A stretch of 64,000 nt of DNA from Mucilaginibacter rubeus. Lineage in GTDB: Bacteria; Bacteroidota; Bacteroidia; Sphingobacteriales; Sphingobacteriaceae. The number at the start of each line of letters is the position of its first letter. Position 1 is the stretch's first letter. The position numbers and the translations under genes are program-made. Where the stretch lies: the NCBI RefSeq assembly GCF_003286415.2, contig NZ_CP043450.1, positions 7,564,001 to 7,628,000 on the forward strand, read 5' to 3'. The notes beneath the pieces are model-generated. The model ran no database searches. It saw only the letters and a program-made list of their open reading frames with translations, and had not been told where the DNA came from. Shown piece after piece: positions 28,201 through 35,696 of the stretch.

Positions 28201-28450
28201 GTTTTTTACCATCACGGCCGATGTGATGAACCTCACCAACCTGATCAATAAAAACTGGGGCGTGCAGTATTTTTCTCCAAATACCTTTAACTCTACAGCC
28301 AGCGTGGGCTTAACCCCGGTTTTATTCCCTCCGCAGCAAAATGCGGGCGGTTATCCGCTGTATCAATTTGCTACGCCGGGTAAACCTTACAGTATTGACT
28401 ACTACGGCTCCAGAACCCAAATGCAATTAGGCGCACGATATACTTTTTAA
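25205..28450 (+). CDS. Oar-like TonB-dependent receptor (locus B, second receptor)
   Basis: 1081 residues from ATG 25205, which opens a signal peptide (IYKILKRIALFLLLLSPFAVSAQ). An earlier in-frame start at 25151 lies inside the fasciclin gene. No STN domain is present. It has a carboxypeptidase-regulatory-like domain (~25-110), then an Oar-type plug (RNMPTVSRSITDITRLVP ... NNVTIDGAINNDAIGFS ... FTGGSVNAVTRSGTN) and a barrel ending YGSRTQMQLGARYTF. Without STN it should transport or scaffold but not signal to FecR. Two receptors of different types in one operon is unusual. Confidence 0.9.
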   Translation: MTIYKILKRIALFLLLLSPFAVSAQETSGTISGTITDVSGQALPGATITAIHLPSGTRYASAANKDGRFYLTNLRIGGPYSVEATMVSMSPQKKEDITIRLGAAFEVNFSLADASKQLGEVVIKSTKKSAQASTYGSGKNISAAQVRNMPTVSRSITDITRLVPQGSKDNSFGGSNFRYNNVTIDGAINNDAIGFSPSLGGQSGTSGMAGSSTRTNPISLDAIEDMQVYLAPFDVKIGNFTGGSVNAVTRSGTNTVSGSVYGFGRNAALIGNDRVGTLGKMNSDFYDYQTGFRLGFPIIKNKLFFFTNEEIARRQDPAQLLAGQAETSQILNVADAKAIADATPFNAGTAGNFNTYARSTKFFNRLDWNIDDKNQLVVRNNTILSKATIMDRDQQDFRFSSMAYLQKNNQSSTVAELKSRLSNTLSGNLLVGYTMVNDSRNPTSDPGLPQVQIMGRTPGTTIYLGTDREASIFDMKQRTLELTANLNWTVGNHRFTFGTHNELYKITYGFVNAWNGRVDYNSIEDYLNNNPYRVRGAYNYTNNNRDYILNNPGAKFDVNMYSAYVQDEITVSDKFKVIPGLRADMTYLPEVPFLSDKTRTALDDPNFGTTYTYTPLKKITNNFLNKVQVSPRIGFRYDWFGDQSLILRGGAGLFTGRIPMAWLAYAYYNTGNSYGAFDQKADQKPFVAGSNALKGGPNGIADFIQANGAVINNPNSGKIQVDLVDNNFVMPQVLRTSIAGDYTTADQWKFTIEAIYTKNIKDVLFQQLNVADNPTYYPYDKNRQQPIYSGTVDQRFSNTYLLSNTNKGYRYSLTGSISKTIANQLQASVSYTYGQSKDLSNGVRNSMESNWQLNQSLVPNNPTLANSNFDIRHRIVANIGYNKNWVKSGRTNVSLFFSAQSGSPFSYGVVNNSVQGLPQQVSLAYIPTRDEAIRFFQDSPTAGTAVQQAAAFNAYIDKDSYLSSRRGDFTERNKGRTPWNVQADLHIAHDIYLNGDNKQFFTITADVMNLTNLINKNWGVQYFSPNTFNSTASVGLTPVLFPPQQNAGGYPLYQFATPGKPYSIDYYGSRTQMQLGARYTF

Positions 28451-28474
28451 ACCAGGAATTTAAAAAATCAAAAC

Positions 28475-30661
28475 ATGAAAAAATATAATCTTAAGTTTTA
28501 CAGCATCGTGTGTTGCCTTATGGTGGTAATGCTGGCTGCCTGTAAAAAGGATCATAATAAAGAGGCTAAACCGCAACCCAAGGTTACCGAGTATTATCCC
28601 AACAGCGGGGGCGAGGGTACACTGGTTACTGTTGCAGGAAGCGGTTTCAGCGGCAGCGTATCTGCCACGTTTGCAAATACAACAGCCGATGTGGTGAGTG
28701 TTACGCCAACAGAGGTGGTAATCCGTGCCCCTAAAGGTGAACACAGCGGCGATATCGCCCTTAAACTGGATAACGCCTCGCTTACTGTTGGCAAATATAC
28801 CTACCAGGATCTGAGCATCAGTAAAATAAGCCCTGCTAACGGCACTGCCGGTGCACATGTTAGGGTATCGGGGGCGGGTTTCAGCAGCGCCACCGGGCCG
28901 GCTGTAGTTACCATTAATGGAAAAACAACCCAGATAGTAAGTGCTTCAGATACGCTTTTGGTTGTTGAAGTACCTGCCAACGTAGGTACAGGCGCTGTAA
29001 AAGTTACCGTTAACGGCAAAGATGTTACAGGGCAAAGCTTCAAATATCAGGCAATTAATTCCATAAAGCCAATTACAGGAGGTAAGGGTACTACGGTGCG
29101 GATTGACGGAAGTGGCTTTGAGAACACTATTGCAGGTAACACCATTGATTTTAATGGTAAACAAGCCCTGGTTAAGGAAGCCGGTGTTGATCATATTATA
29201 GTGGTTGCTCCAGACGCGGTACAAACAGGGCCATTATCGGTAACTATTAACGGGCAGAAAATTGTTGGCCCGGTATTTACTGTTGTACCGCCGCCGGTTA
29301 TTCAAACAGTTACTCCATTAAGTGGGCCTGCCAAAACGGTTATGACTATAGTAGGAACTACGTTTAGCACTATACTTGATGAAAATAAGGTAACCGTAAA
29401 TGGTGTTGTAATCCCGATCACTGCAGCTACGGCTACTAAATTAACATTGACCATTCCGGGGGGGACCGGCAATGGTAAGGTAGTGGTGAGTGTGAACGAT
29501 CAAACTGTTCAAGGCCCTGATTTTAAGGATCAGGCAGTAGGCATAACTGCTTTAAGCCCCCAGAATGGCTTAGCCGGTACACATGTCATCATCAGCGGCT
29601 TAGGCTTTAGCACCATTGCAAGCCAAAATAAAGTAACTTTTAACGGTGTAGCCGCCACGGTTGTAAACGCTACAGCAGCAAGTTTGGAGGTAATAGCGCC
29701 GGATGGCTTAACATCGGGCCCGGTAAAAGTAGTAACTGATGGTGTTGAAGCATTCGCGCCTGCAGACTTTAAACGTGCCGGTGTAATAACCCTTGCCGGT
29801 GGCCCCGGAAGCAGTTCATTAAGCCTTGTTGCGTACCGGTCGGGCAGTTTAGCTGTAGATAGTAAGGGCAATGTTTATGTGATAGAAGTGGATTTAAGCC
29901 GTATCAAAAAGATAGCCACAAACGGTACGGTAACCTTGTTTGCCGGTAGCCCTACAGGTGAAAGGGGCTATGTTGATGCGCAAGGTGATAAGGCCTTATT
30001 TAACTTAGGCGCCAACCCGGGTATGGACATTGATGAAAACGATAACCTTTACGTAAGCGACGGTACCAAGGTACGTAAAATTACCCCGCAAGGTATGGTT
30101 AGCACTTTTGCCGGCAATTTAGGCACTATCAACAAAATGTCATTTGATGAAACCGGCATGCTGTACGTTATGGGGAGTTTTAACGGGGGATGGAAGTTGG
30201 ATAAAGATGGCAACCGCTCTGCAATAAGTGTAATTGCTTCATCGGATAATGCCCGTCCGGCTCCTTATAATGGCTATATGTACAAGGTGAGTAACGAAGA
30301 GTATTACCTTGATATTTATAATATAGCCAGTGGTTTAACAACCAACAGGTGGGTAGGCGGCAATTTCGGCTCTGCTGACGGAGTTGGTAACGCGGCCGGT
30401 TTTGGTTCTATCAATGGTCTCGTTTCTGATCGGTCAGGTTTTATCTATGTATCTGAGTATCTCAACAGATCGATACGTAAAATAAATATAGCTACCAAAG
30501 AGGTTACAACAGCAATACAGTTTACCGGTGGAACTAATGTTGACGGGGCATTTAACCAGGTTAAATCCGGTTTCCTGGGCGATATTACGATGGATAGACA
30601 GGGGAATATTTATTTTATAGATCTGACCAACAATGCCGTAAGGAAAATCTTCCTGCAATAA
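28475..30661 (+). CDS. IPT/TIG-repeat lipoprotein with NHL-type beta-propeller
   Basis: 728 residues. The lipoprotein signal ends in MVVMLAAC. About five IPT/TIG immunoglobulin-like repeats follow at ~35-432, each with a PxxGxxGTxVTIxGxGF pattern (YYPNSGGEGTLVTVAGSGF, ISPANGTAGAHVRVSGAGF, LSPQNGLAGTHVIISGLGF). The C-terminal ~290 residues look like an NHL beta-propeller (SLAVDSKGNVYVIEVDLSRI, GMDIDENDNLYVSDG). Such proteins are extracellular recognition modules in Bacteroidota nutrient loci. It is the last gene of locus B and is followed by a strong terminator. Confidence 0.9.
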   Translation: MKKYNLKFYSIVCCLMVVMLAACKKDHNKEAKPQPKVTEYYPNSGGEGTLVTVAGSGFSGSVSATFANTTADVVSVTPTEVVIRAPKGEHSGDIALKLDNASLTVGKYTYQDLSISKISPANGTAGAHVRVSGAGFSSATGPAVVTINGKTTQIVSASDTLLVVEVPANVGTGAVKVTVNGKDVTGQSFKYQAINSIKPITGGKGTTVRIDGSGFENTIAGNTIDFNGKQALVKEAGVDHIIVVAPDAVQTGPLSVTINGQKIVGPVFTVVPPPVIQTVTPLSGPAKTVMTIVGTTFSTILDENKVTVNGVVIPITAATATKLTLTIPGGTGNGKVVVSVNDQTVQGPDFKDQAVGITALSPQNGLAGTHVIISGLGFSTIASQNKVTFNGVAATVVNATAASLEVIAPDGLTSGPVKVVTDGVEAFAPADFKRAGVITLAGGPGSSSLSLVAYRSGSLAVDSKGNVYVIEVDLSRIKKIATNGTVTLFAGSPTGERGYVDAQGDKALFNLGANPGMDIDENDNLYVSDGTKVRKITPQGMVSTFAGNLGTINKMSFDETGMLYVMGSFNGGWKLDKDGNRSAISVIASSDNARPAPYNGYMYKVSNEEYYLDIYNIASGLTTNRWVGGNFGSADGVGNAAGFGSINGLVSDRSGFIYVSEYLNRSIRKINIATKEVTTAIQFTGGTNVDGAFNQVKSGFLGDITMDRQGNIYFIDLTNNAVRKIFLQ

Positions 30662-30683
30662 AAAATAAGCTATCACGAAGTAT

Positions 30684-30710
30684 AAACAGGGCGGTTTAAC
30701 CGCCCTGTTT
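30684..30710 (+). terminator. Rho-independent terminator closing locus B
   Basis: AAACAGGGCGG (30684-30694) is fully complementary to CCGCCCTGTTT (30700-30710) around the loop TTTAA, and the 3' arm ends in TTT. It lies 22 bp after the TIG/propeller stop. Confidence 0.85.
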
Positions 30711-30726
30711 ATTTAAATGCAGTATT

Positions 30727-30984
30727 ATGCCATTATATATTATAGAAGAACTAATTATCAGGTTGCAAGCTTTTAACAAAGGTGTCGGCACGTTTATATC
30801 TTGCATCAGACTTGGAGAGCAAATGATCATCAAAACAAATCGTGGAATGATTACCATACCTATGGTAGTGTTAATCACTCAACTACAGCGGCCGCCGGCG
30901 ATTACCAATGAGGAGGTGGCGGTGCTTGCCCGGCAGTTTGTCAGATCAGCAAGGCAGGTGAACAGAAATATTGTTATTGGTTAA
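30727..30984 (+). CDS. Small hypothetical protein
   Basis: 85 residues, starting MPLYIIEELIIRLQAFNKG and ending SARQVNRNIVIG. It is not recognised. There is no signal peptide, membrane helix or known motif. It starts just after the locus B terminator, so it would need its own promoter; none is clear. The frame is open and the protein is plausible in composition (mixed hydrophobic core, Arg/Gln-rich tail), but it could be spurious. Confidence 0.4.
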   Translation: MPLYIIEELIIRLQAFNKGVGTFISCIRLGEQMIIKTNRGMITIPMVVLITQLQRPPAITNEEVAVLARQFVRSARQVNRNIVIG

Positions 30985-31048
30985 TAGTGTAAATTTTGGT
31001 TCAAAAGCAATTGGTTTAATTGATATATCTCTCAATTTTTAACAGACT

Positions 31049-31177
31049 ATGATGAATGATTATATAAAAGAAAGCAGACCCTACAATAACCCGCGTTTAT
31101 TTTTTTTAGGGATCCTGGTAATTGCATTTGTCACAATTGGTTACTTCGTATGTGGTTTATTCTTTTGGCTTCAATAA
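31049..31177 (+). CDS. Very small single-pass membrane protein
   Basis: 42 codons from ATG 31049 (a second ATG follows directly at 31052). A polar N-terminus (NDYIKESRPYNNPR) precedes one strong membrane helix (LFFLGILVIAFVTIGYFVCG) with a short tail FFWLQ. The layout of charged residues before a ~25-residue hydrophobic helix is typical of small membrane proteins and unlikely by chance. No homolog is recognised. It lies 64 bp after the 85-residue ORF. Confidence 0.5.
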   Translation: MMNDYIKESRPYNNPRLFFLGILVIAFVTIGYFVCGLFFWLQ

Positions 31178-31613
31178 ATGTATTGATACTTTTAGCCAGG
31201 CCAATCAATTTTTATCTCTTTATAATTGCTGGCATTAGTAGTGGTGACTGAACTATCACGAGGGTAGCTGATGTGTTAATTGCAGCAAATTATCGGCTAT
31301 CTATTTGATATACCACTTGTTTACTACGATGGTAAGTTTATCGGCAAATACAGGGCCAAGTGATGTTTCTAACTTTAACATGATAAAATTTAATGAGCTA
31401 TTTAAGTCGTAAAATCTACTTTTTGAAAAAACGCGGCTCTGGATATTATCAGGATGTTTTCATCGAAACATTGATGAACCTGAAACAAACAAAATATAGA
31501 TTTTTAGCTTAATTTATTAAGTGAGCCAAGATTTGTTAAGTTAGGTCAAGCAAACTTATGTCGAACCAAAAACGGCGTTTAAATGCATTTTAAGAGGAGC
31601 AAGAAAACCCTTT
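31178..31613. other. Intergenic region, nothing recognised
   Basis: About 435 bp of AT-rich sequence between the small membrane ORF and the tRNA-Phe terminator. I find no ORF of note, RNA gene or clear repeat. Confidence 0.4.
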
Positions 31614-31660
31614 AAAAGCAAAACCCTCGATTCCAGTGCGGATTCGAGGGTTTTGCTTTT
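31614..31660. terminator. Long palindromic bidirectional terminator by tRNA-Phe
   Basis: A perfect 17-bp inverted repeat, AAAAGCAAAACCCTCGA (31614-31630) and its complement (31644-31660), encloses a 13-nt loop. The arms end in A-rich/T-rich tracts, so it can terminate in both directions. It begins 5 bp past the 3' end of the tRNA gene. Confidence 0.85.
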
Positions 31661-31665
31661 GCTTG

Positions 31666-31738
31666 TGGTACCAACTGGGATCGAACCAGTGACACAAGGA
31701 TTTTCAGTCCTTTGCTCTACCATCTGAGCTATGGTACC
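31666..31738 (-). tRNA. tRNA-Phe (anticodon GAA)
   Basis: 73 nt on the minus strand fold as a full cloverleaf: acceptor GGTACCA/TGGTACC, D stem GCTC/GAGC, anticodon stem AAGGA/TCCTT with loop CTGAAAA (anticodon GAA), and T arm ACTGG-TTCGATC-CCAGT. The discriminator base is A at 31666. CCA is not encoded; the next genomic bases on this strand are CAA. Confidence 0.97.
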
Positions 31739-31763
31739 AAACCGTTCCCGTGATTGGGGAGTG

Positions 31764-31771
31764 CAAATGTA
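31764..31771 (-). promoter_or_regulatory. Putative -7 element TACATTTG for tRNA-Phe
   Basis: On the minus strand TACATTTG matches TAnnTTTG exactly, 25 bp upstream of the mature tRNA 5' end at 31738. Transcription would start near 31757, leaving a short 5' trailer for RNase P. Confidence 0.6.
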
Positions 31772-31916
31772 GCCTTTTTTTTATGTTTGAAAACTTTTTT
31801 TTGAAAAAAGTTTAGATAATCCCTCGTTTACTAAATAACTACACAGAAAATCAGCGACTTAATTTTTGAATATTTTTTTCTGATCGCAAAACATTTCGTG
31901 CTTTGAACAATTCAAT

Positions 31917-31924
31917 TAACTTTG
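31917..31924 (+). promoter_or_regulatory. Putative -7 element TAACTTTG for the Fe-S gene pair
   Basis: TAACTTTG fits TAnnTTTG and ends 21 bp before the ATG at 31946. A TTTG at 31902-31905 is too close to be its -33 box. Confidence 0.55.
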
Positions 31925-31945
31925 AACTAATACTATGCATGCATA

Positions 31946-33247
31946 ATGATTGCACAAATTATATTCATAATCATATTGGGCGCCGCTATTTACCAGTTCA
32001 GTAAAAATGTAGCCAAAATACGTCGTAACATATTGTTGGGTAAGGATACCAATCGTAAAGATCAGCCTGGCCTCCGCTGGACGGTTATGGCAAAAATAGC
32101 CCTTGGGCAAACCAAAATGGTTAAACGCCCTGTGGCAGCTGTCATGCACTTTTTTATTTACGTGGGCTTTATCATCATCAACCTGGAGGTGCTGGAGATC
32201 ATGATCGATGGTGTTTTTGGCTCGCACCGGATCTTTGCCAATCCGCTTGGCGGGTTGTATGGTTTCCTGATAGGGGCGTTTGAGGTGCTTGCTGTGCTGG
32301 TGCTTACTGCATGTATTGTTTTCTTGTGCAGGCGTAACGTTATCCATCTTAAACGGTTTACAGGCACCGAGATGACCCAATGGCCAAAATCTGATGCTAA
32401 CTATATTCTCATCACTGAGATATTGCTCATGACAGCCTTCCTGACCATGAACGCGGCCGATTATAAACTGCAGTTGTTACATTTTGGTCACTACGTTAGC
32501 GCCGGAAGTTTTCCGGTGAGTTCTTTGCTGGCACCATTGCTGCCCGATGGTGCTTCGGCATTGGTAATTACCGAAAGGGTTTGCTGGTGGTTTCATATCG
32601 TAGGCATCCTGTGTTTTTTAAATTACCTGCCATACTCAAAACACTTTCATATTCTGCTGGCTTTTCCAAATACGTATTATTCTAATCTGAATGCTAAGGG
32701 TAAGTTTACCAATATGGCATCGGTTACCAACGAGGTCAAAGCCATGCTTGATCCATCTTATATTCCCGAAAATACCGGTGAACCGGGAAGGTTTGGCGCA
32801 AAGGATGTAACTGATCTTACCTGGAAAAATCTCATGGAGGCCTATACATGCACTGAATGCGGTAGATGTACTTATGTTTGTCCGGCTAATATTACCGGCA
32901 AATTACTATCGCCCCGCAAGATCATGATGGATACGCGCGACCGTATTACCGAGATTGGTAATAACATCGATAAGCACGGAAAGGACCACCAGGATGGTAA
33001 ATCACTACTTGATAATTATATCAGCAGAGAGGAGCTTTGGGCCTGCACCAGTTGCAATGCCTGTGTGGAGGCTTGCCCGGTAAATATCAATCCACTGGAA
33101 ATTATAACCGAAATGCGCCGCTACATTGTGATGGAAGAATCGCAGGCTCCGGCCAGCCTAAACAATATGTTTAGCAACGTGGAGAATAACGGCGCTCCAT
33201 GGAAATACAGCCAGGCCGACAGGTTTAACTGGGCGGAAGAACAGTAG
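31946..33247 (+). CDS. Membrane-bound Fe-S oxidoreductase subunit (HdrDE/GlpC-like)
   Basis: 433 residues. The N-terminal half has several membrane helices (MIAQIIFIIILGAAIY, FFIYVGFIIINLEVLEIMI, LGGLYGFLIGAFEVLAVLV) of the NarI/HdrE type. The C-terminal half has two 4Fe-4S motifs, CTECGRCTYVCP (Cys ~302) and CTSCNACVEACP (Cys ~367). Its partner at 33356 carries CCG cysteine motifs, so together they look like a heterodisulfide-reductase-type module passing electrons between the quinone pool and a cytoplasmic partner. The electron donor and acceptor are not evident. Both genes are conserved neighbours in many Bacteroidota (remembered, not checked). Confidence 0.85.
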   Translation: MIAQIIFIIILGAAIYQFSKNVAKIRRNILLGKDTNRKDQPGLRWTVMAKIALGQTKMVKRPVAAVMHFFIYVGFIIINLEVLEIMIDGVFGSHRIFANPLGGLYGFLIGAFEVLAVLVLTACIVFLCRRNVIHLKRFTGTEMTQWPKSDANYILITEILLMTAFLTMNAADYKLQLLHFGHYVSAGSFPVSSLLAPLLPDGASALVITERVCWWFHIVGILCFLNYLPYSKHFHILLAFPNTYYSNLNAKGKFTNMASVTNEVKAMLDPSYIPENTGEPGRFGAKDVTDLTWKNLMEAYTCTECGRCTYVCPANITGKLLSPRKIMMDTRDRITEIGNNIDKHGKDHQDGKSLLDNYISREELWACTSCNACVEACPVNINPLEIITEMRRYIVMEESQAPASLNNMFSNVENNGAPWKYSQADRFNWAEEQ

Positions 33248-33266
33248 GTTGCAGAGATCATAGTTA

Positions 33267-33371
33267 ATGGTTCATAGATCATAGCTATGTTGAATAAAGA
33301 AGTAATTAATGATATGATGTCCGTTAAACATCGGGCATAAAAGAAACTATGAACTATGAACAATGAACCAT
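33267..33371 (+). repeat. Imperfect inverted repeat and 7-bp tandem repeat over a start codon
   Basis: The 108-bp gap between the two Fe-S genes has ATGGTTCATAGATCATAG-type sequence at its left (33269-33286) and, at its right, three head-to-tail heptamers ATGAACT-ATGAACA-ATGAACC (33349-33369). The right arm is close to the complement of the left. Each heptamer supplies an ATG in a different frame; only that at 33356 opens the downstream gene. Confidence 0.6.
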
Positions 33372-34153
33372 TGGCTATCCCTACCATGGCCGAAATGGCT
33401 GCCCAGGGCAAAGAACCTGAAATATTATTTTGGGTTGGTTGTGCTGGTAGCTTTGATGAACGCGCCCGCAAAATCACCCGTGATATTTGTAAGATCCTGC
33501 ACCATGTAGGTATCAGCTATGCTGTTTTGGGAACGGAGGAGAACTGTACCGGTGATCCGGCTAAGCGTGCTGGTAATGAATTTCTGTTCCAGATGCAGGC
33601 CATGATGAACATACAGGTGCTGGATGGTTATAACATCAAGAAAATAGTTACAGGTTGCCCGCATTGTTTTAATACCATAAAAAATGAATACCCCGGTGTG
33701 GGGGGCAATTATGAGGTAATTCATCATACCCAGCTTATCCAGCAGCTCATTAATGATGGTAAGCTCAAGGCCGAAGGCGGTGAAAGTTTTAAAGGCAAAC
33801 GGATCACCTACCATGATCCTTGTTATTTAGGGCGGGGGAATGATGTTTACGAAGCTCCTCGTGCGGCGCTTGAAATATTGGATACCGAACTGGTAGAAAT
33901 GAAACGCTGTAAATCAAACGGTTTGTGCTGCGGCGCGGGTGGTGCTCAAATGTTCAAGGAACCGGAGCCCGGTAAAAAAGACATTAACATGGAACGTATT
34001 GCCGATGTCATTGAGGCTAAAGCCCAGGTAGTAGCTGCCGCCTGTCCGTTTTGTATGACCATGCTTACCGACGGTGTGAAAAATCAGGATAAAGAGCAGG
34101 AAATAAAAGTGCTGGATATTGCCGAGATCACGGCAAGGGCCAATGGTTTATAA
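33356..34153 (+). CDS. CCG-domain Fe-S protein (heterodisulfide reductase subunit B/D-like)
   Basis: 265 residues. It has the cysteine-rich CCG architecture: VGCAGSFDERA near the N-terminus, CTGDPAKRAGNE, CPHCFNTIKNEYP, DPCYLGRGNDVYE, CCGAGGAQMF and CPFCMTML. These ligate a non-cubane or 4Fe-4S cluster in HdrB/GlpC/LutA-type proteins. It is the soluble partner of the membrane Fe-S protein at 31946. The start at 33356 lies in a heptamer repeat, and an in-frame Met 10 codons on could also be used. The gene end overlaps the convergent gene at 34148 by 6 bp. Confidence 0.87.
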   Translation: MNNEPLAIPTMAEMAAQGKEPEILFWVGCAGSFDERARKITRDICKILHHVGISYAVLGTEENCTGDPAKRAGNEFLFQMQAMMNIQVLDGYNIKKIVTGCPHCFNTIKNEYPGVGGNYEVIHHTQLIQQLINDGKLKAEGGESFKGKRITYHDPCYLGRGNDVYEAPRAALEILDTELVEMKRCKSNGLCCGAGGAQMFKEPEPGKKDINMERIADVIEAKAQVVAAACPFCMTMLTDGVKNQDKEQEIKVLDIAEITARANGL

Positions 34154-34630
34154 ACTCTTCGTCCTGAAATAATTCAAAGCGTTTTTCAGGCTGTCAAACC
34201 GGGCCGGGTTCATATTGTGCACCGGTAAGCCGAGCGAAGTAGCCATAGAGTCGATATTACCCTCCGGATCTTCATAGGTTTGCACAATAATATCGTCGGT
34301 TTGAGTGTTAAATTTAAGTATACCTGTGGTGTCGCCGGCTTTGTAGTCAATATTGGTGACTCGGTGCAGGTTAAAGGAAAAATATTCCTGCTTACCCTGT
34401 TGATAAGTTTTTCGGAGGCGGATAAAATAATTGGCGGTGAGGTTTAATTCCCACTTTTTCAGGTTGTTTTCGCCGGATGGGTTAAAACTGACGTTCAGGC
34501 ATTTATTGCTCCAGTTTAGCCATTCCTGTTCGCTCATTTCGGCTTTAAAACCGTAATTTAGCGCACTGAAGGCAAAAATTGATGTAATGAGCATGGTTTT
34601 CCCGATCGCCGGAATATTTGATGTTTTCAT
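34148..34630 (-). CDS. Hypothetical exported protein
   Basis: 160 residues. An N-terminal hydrophobic segment (GKTMLITSIFAFSALNYGF) looks like a signal peptide. The mature part is mixed alpha/beta (KWELNLTANYFIRLRKTY, GILKFNTQTDDIIVQTYED) without a family I know. It is encoded alone, convergent with the CCG protein gene and sharing its last 6 bp, and divergent from the gene at 34677. Confidence 0.65.
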   Translation of the reverse strand: MKTSNIPAIGKTMLITSIFAFSALNYGFKAEMSEQEWLNWSNKCLNVSFNPSGENNLKKWELNLTANYFIRLRKTYQQGKQEYFSFNLHRVTNIDYKAGDTTGILKFNTQTDDIIVQTYEDPEGNIDSMATSLGLPVHNMNPARFDSLKNALNYFRTKSL

Positions 34631-34676
34631 GACAACAAGAATGTAACCTGAAGTTAATAAATTGATATTTTTGGAA

Positions 34677-35162
34677 ATGATTTTTTCTCCACAGTCAAGA
34701 GTTTGGATATATCAGTCGGACAGGAAATTAACCGACCAGGAAGTGTCTGCTATACAGCCTGAACTGGATAGGTTTACCACCGGTTGGACGGCTCATAACA
34801 ACCAGTTGAAGGCTAAGGCCGAAATCAGGTACAACCGTTTTTTTATTTTGATAGTTGATGAAAGCCAGGCAGGTGCCAGCGGCTGTTCAATAGATAAGTC
34901 GGTGCATTTTATGCAACAAGTGCAACAGCATTTGGGCATTAACTTGTTTGATAGGTTTAACCTGGCCTATCGCGAAGGTGAGGAAGTGTTATCACTGCCA
35001 CGCCATGGTTTTGAAGCAAAGCTTAAAGACGGCAGCATCAACAAAGAAACTATTGTTTACAATAACCTGGTGCAAAACTTAACCGAACTGGAAACTAAAT
35101 GGGAGGTTCCGTTTAAGGATAGCTGGCATATTCAGTTATTCCGCGACCTGGTAACCAGTTAA
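34677..35162 (+). CDS. Conserved Bacteroidota protein often labelled ABC transporter ATPase
   Basis: 161 residues from ATG 34677; a TTG at 34662 is in frame but sits across a -7-like element. The sequence SRVWIYQSDRKLTDQEV ... TTGWTAHNNQLKAKAEI ... GASGCSIDKSVHFMQQV matches a family that databases commonly call ABC transporter ATPase (from memory). No Walker A, Walker B or signature motif is present, so that name is not supported. The conserved Cys in ASGCSIDKSVHF stands out. Function unknown. Confidence 0.75.
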   Translation: MIFSPQSRVWIYQSDRKLTDQEVSAIQPELDRFTTGWTAHNNQLKAKAEIRYNRFFILIVDESQAGASGCSIDKSVHFMQQVQQHLGINLFDRFNLAYREGEEVLSLPRHGFEAKLKDGSINKETIVYNNLVQNLTELETKWEVPFKDSWHIQLFRDLVTS

Positions 35163-35216
35163 TTATCTGCGGGTTCAAATTTTTAAAATTTACTGTGCTT
35201 AAGCCATACAAATGTT

Positions 35217-35224
35217 TAACTTTG
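35217..35224 (+). promoter_or_regulatory. Putative -7 element TAACTTTG for the SPW-repeat gene
   Basis: TAACTTTG fits TAnnTTTG. Transcription would begin near 35231, giving an AT-rich leader of about 50 nt before the ATG at 35281. Confidence 0.55.
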
Positions 35225-35280
35225 GCACAGAATTTTGATATAAATCATTTATACTGGTACTTTATAAATAAGCTATAAAA

Positions 35281-35682
35281 ATGAAAGGCTTCATCTCAAC
35301 CAAAACTTACGGATTTTTAAACTACGTTGTAGCCCTGTTAATGATCTCAACTTTATGGACTTTCGGTGGTACACTGCATGTTGGTGGCGCTGCTTTGTTC
35401 CTGCCTTTAATAATTGGCTGGTTACAACTGATCATGGCTATCTTCGCTAAAAACGAAATGGGCTTTATTAAACAATTCCCAATGGTTATGCACAATGTTG
35501 GTGATGTAATTATGGGTTCGTTTTTATTTTGCTCACCATGGGTTTACGCGTTTTCTGATAAAATGGTGTTACCTCAATTAGTTTTTGGTGCTTACCTTTT
35601 AATTGTAGGCTGCTTTACTAAAGGTTCTCCATTCATTAACCCACAGGTTGAAGAAGACCACGGTGTAAGCTACAACGCTTAA
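35281..35682 (+). CDS. SPW-repeat integral membrane protein
   Basis: 133 residues, four predicted membrane helices (YGFLNYVVALLMISTLW, AALFLPLIIGWLQLIMAIF, VMHNVGDVIMGSFLFCSPW, LPQLVFGAYLLIVGCF). The SPW motif is read in FCSPWVYAFSDK and fits the SPW repeat family, here in a single degenerate pair. Members are small inner-membrane proteins without known function. It is a single gene with its own promoter and a strong bidirectional terminator at 35697-35744. Confidence 0.75.
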   Translation: MKGFISTKTYGFLNYVVALLMISTLWTFGGTLHVGGAALFLPLIIGWLQLIMAIFAKNEMGFIKQFPMVMHNVGDVIMGSFLFCSPWVYAFSDKMVLPQLVFGAYLLIVGCFTKGSPFINPQVEEDHGVSYNA

Positions 35683-35696
35683 TCCTGGTTTAAAAA

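Noticed and set aside
33349..33371. Phase-variable start codon
   Set aside because: The second heptamer from the 3' end always supplies the in-frame ATG when at least two copies exist, so copy-number change would not switch the gene.
34677..35162. ABC transporter ATPase
   Set aside because: No Walker A, Walker B or LSGGQ-type motif, and only 161 residues. The common database name does not fit.
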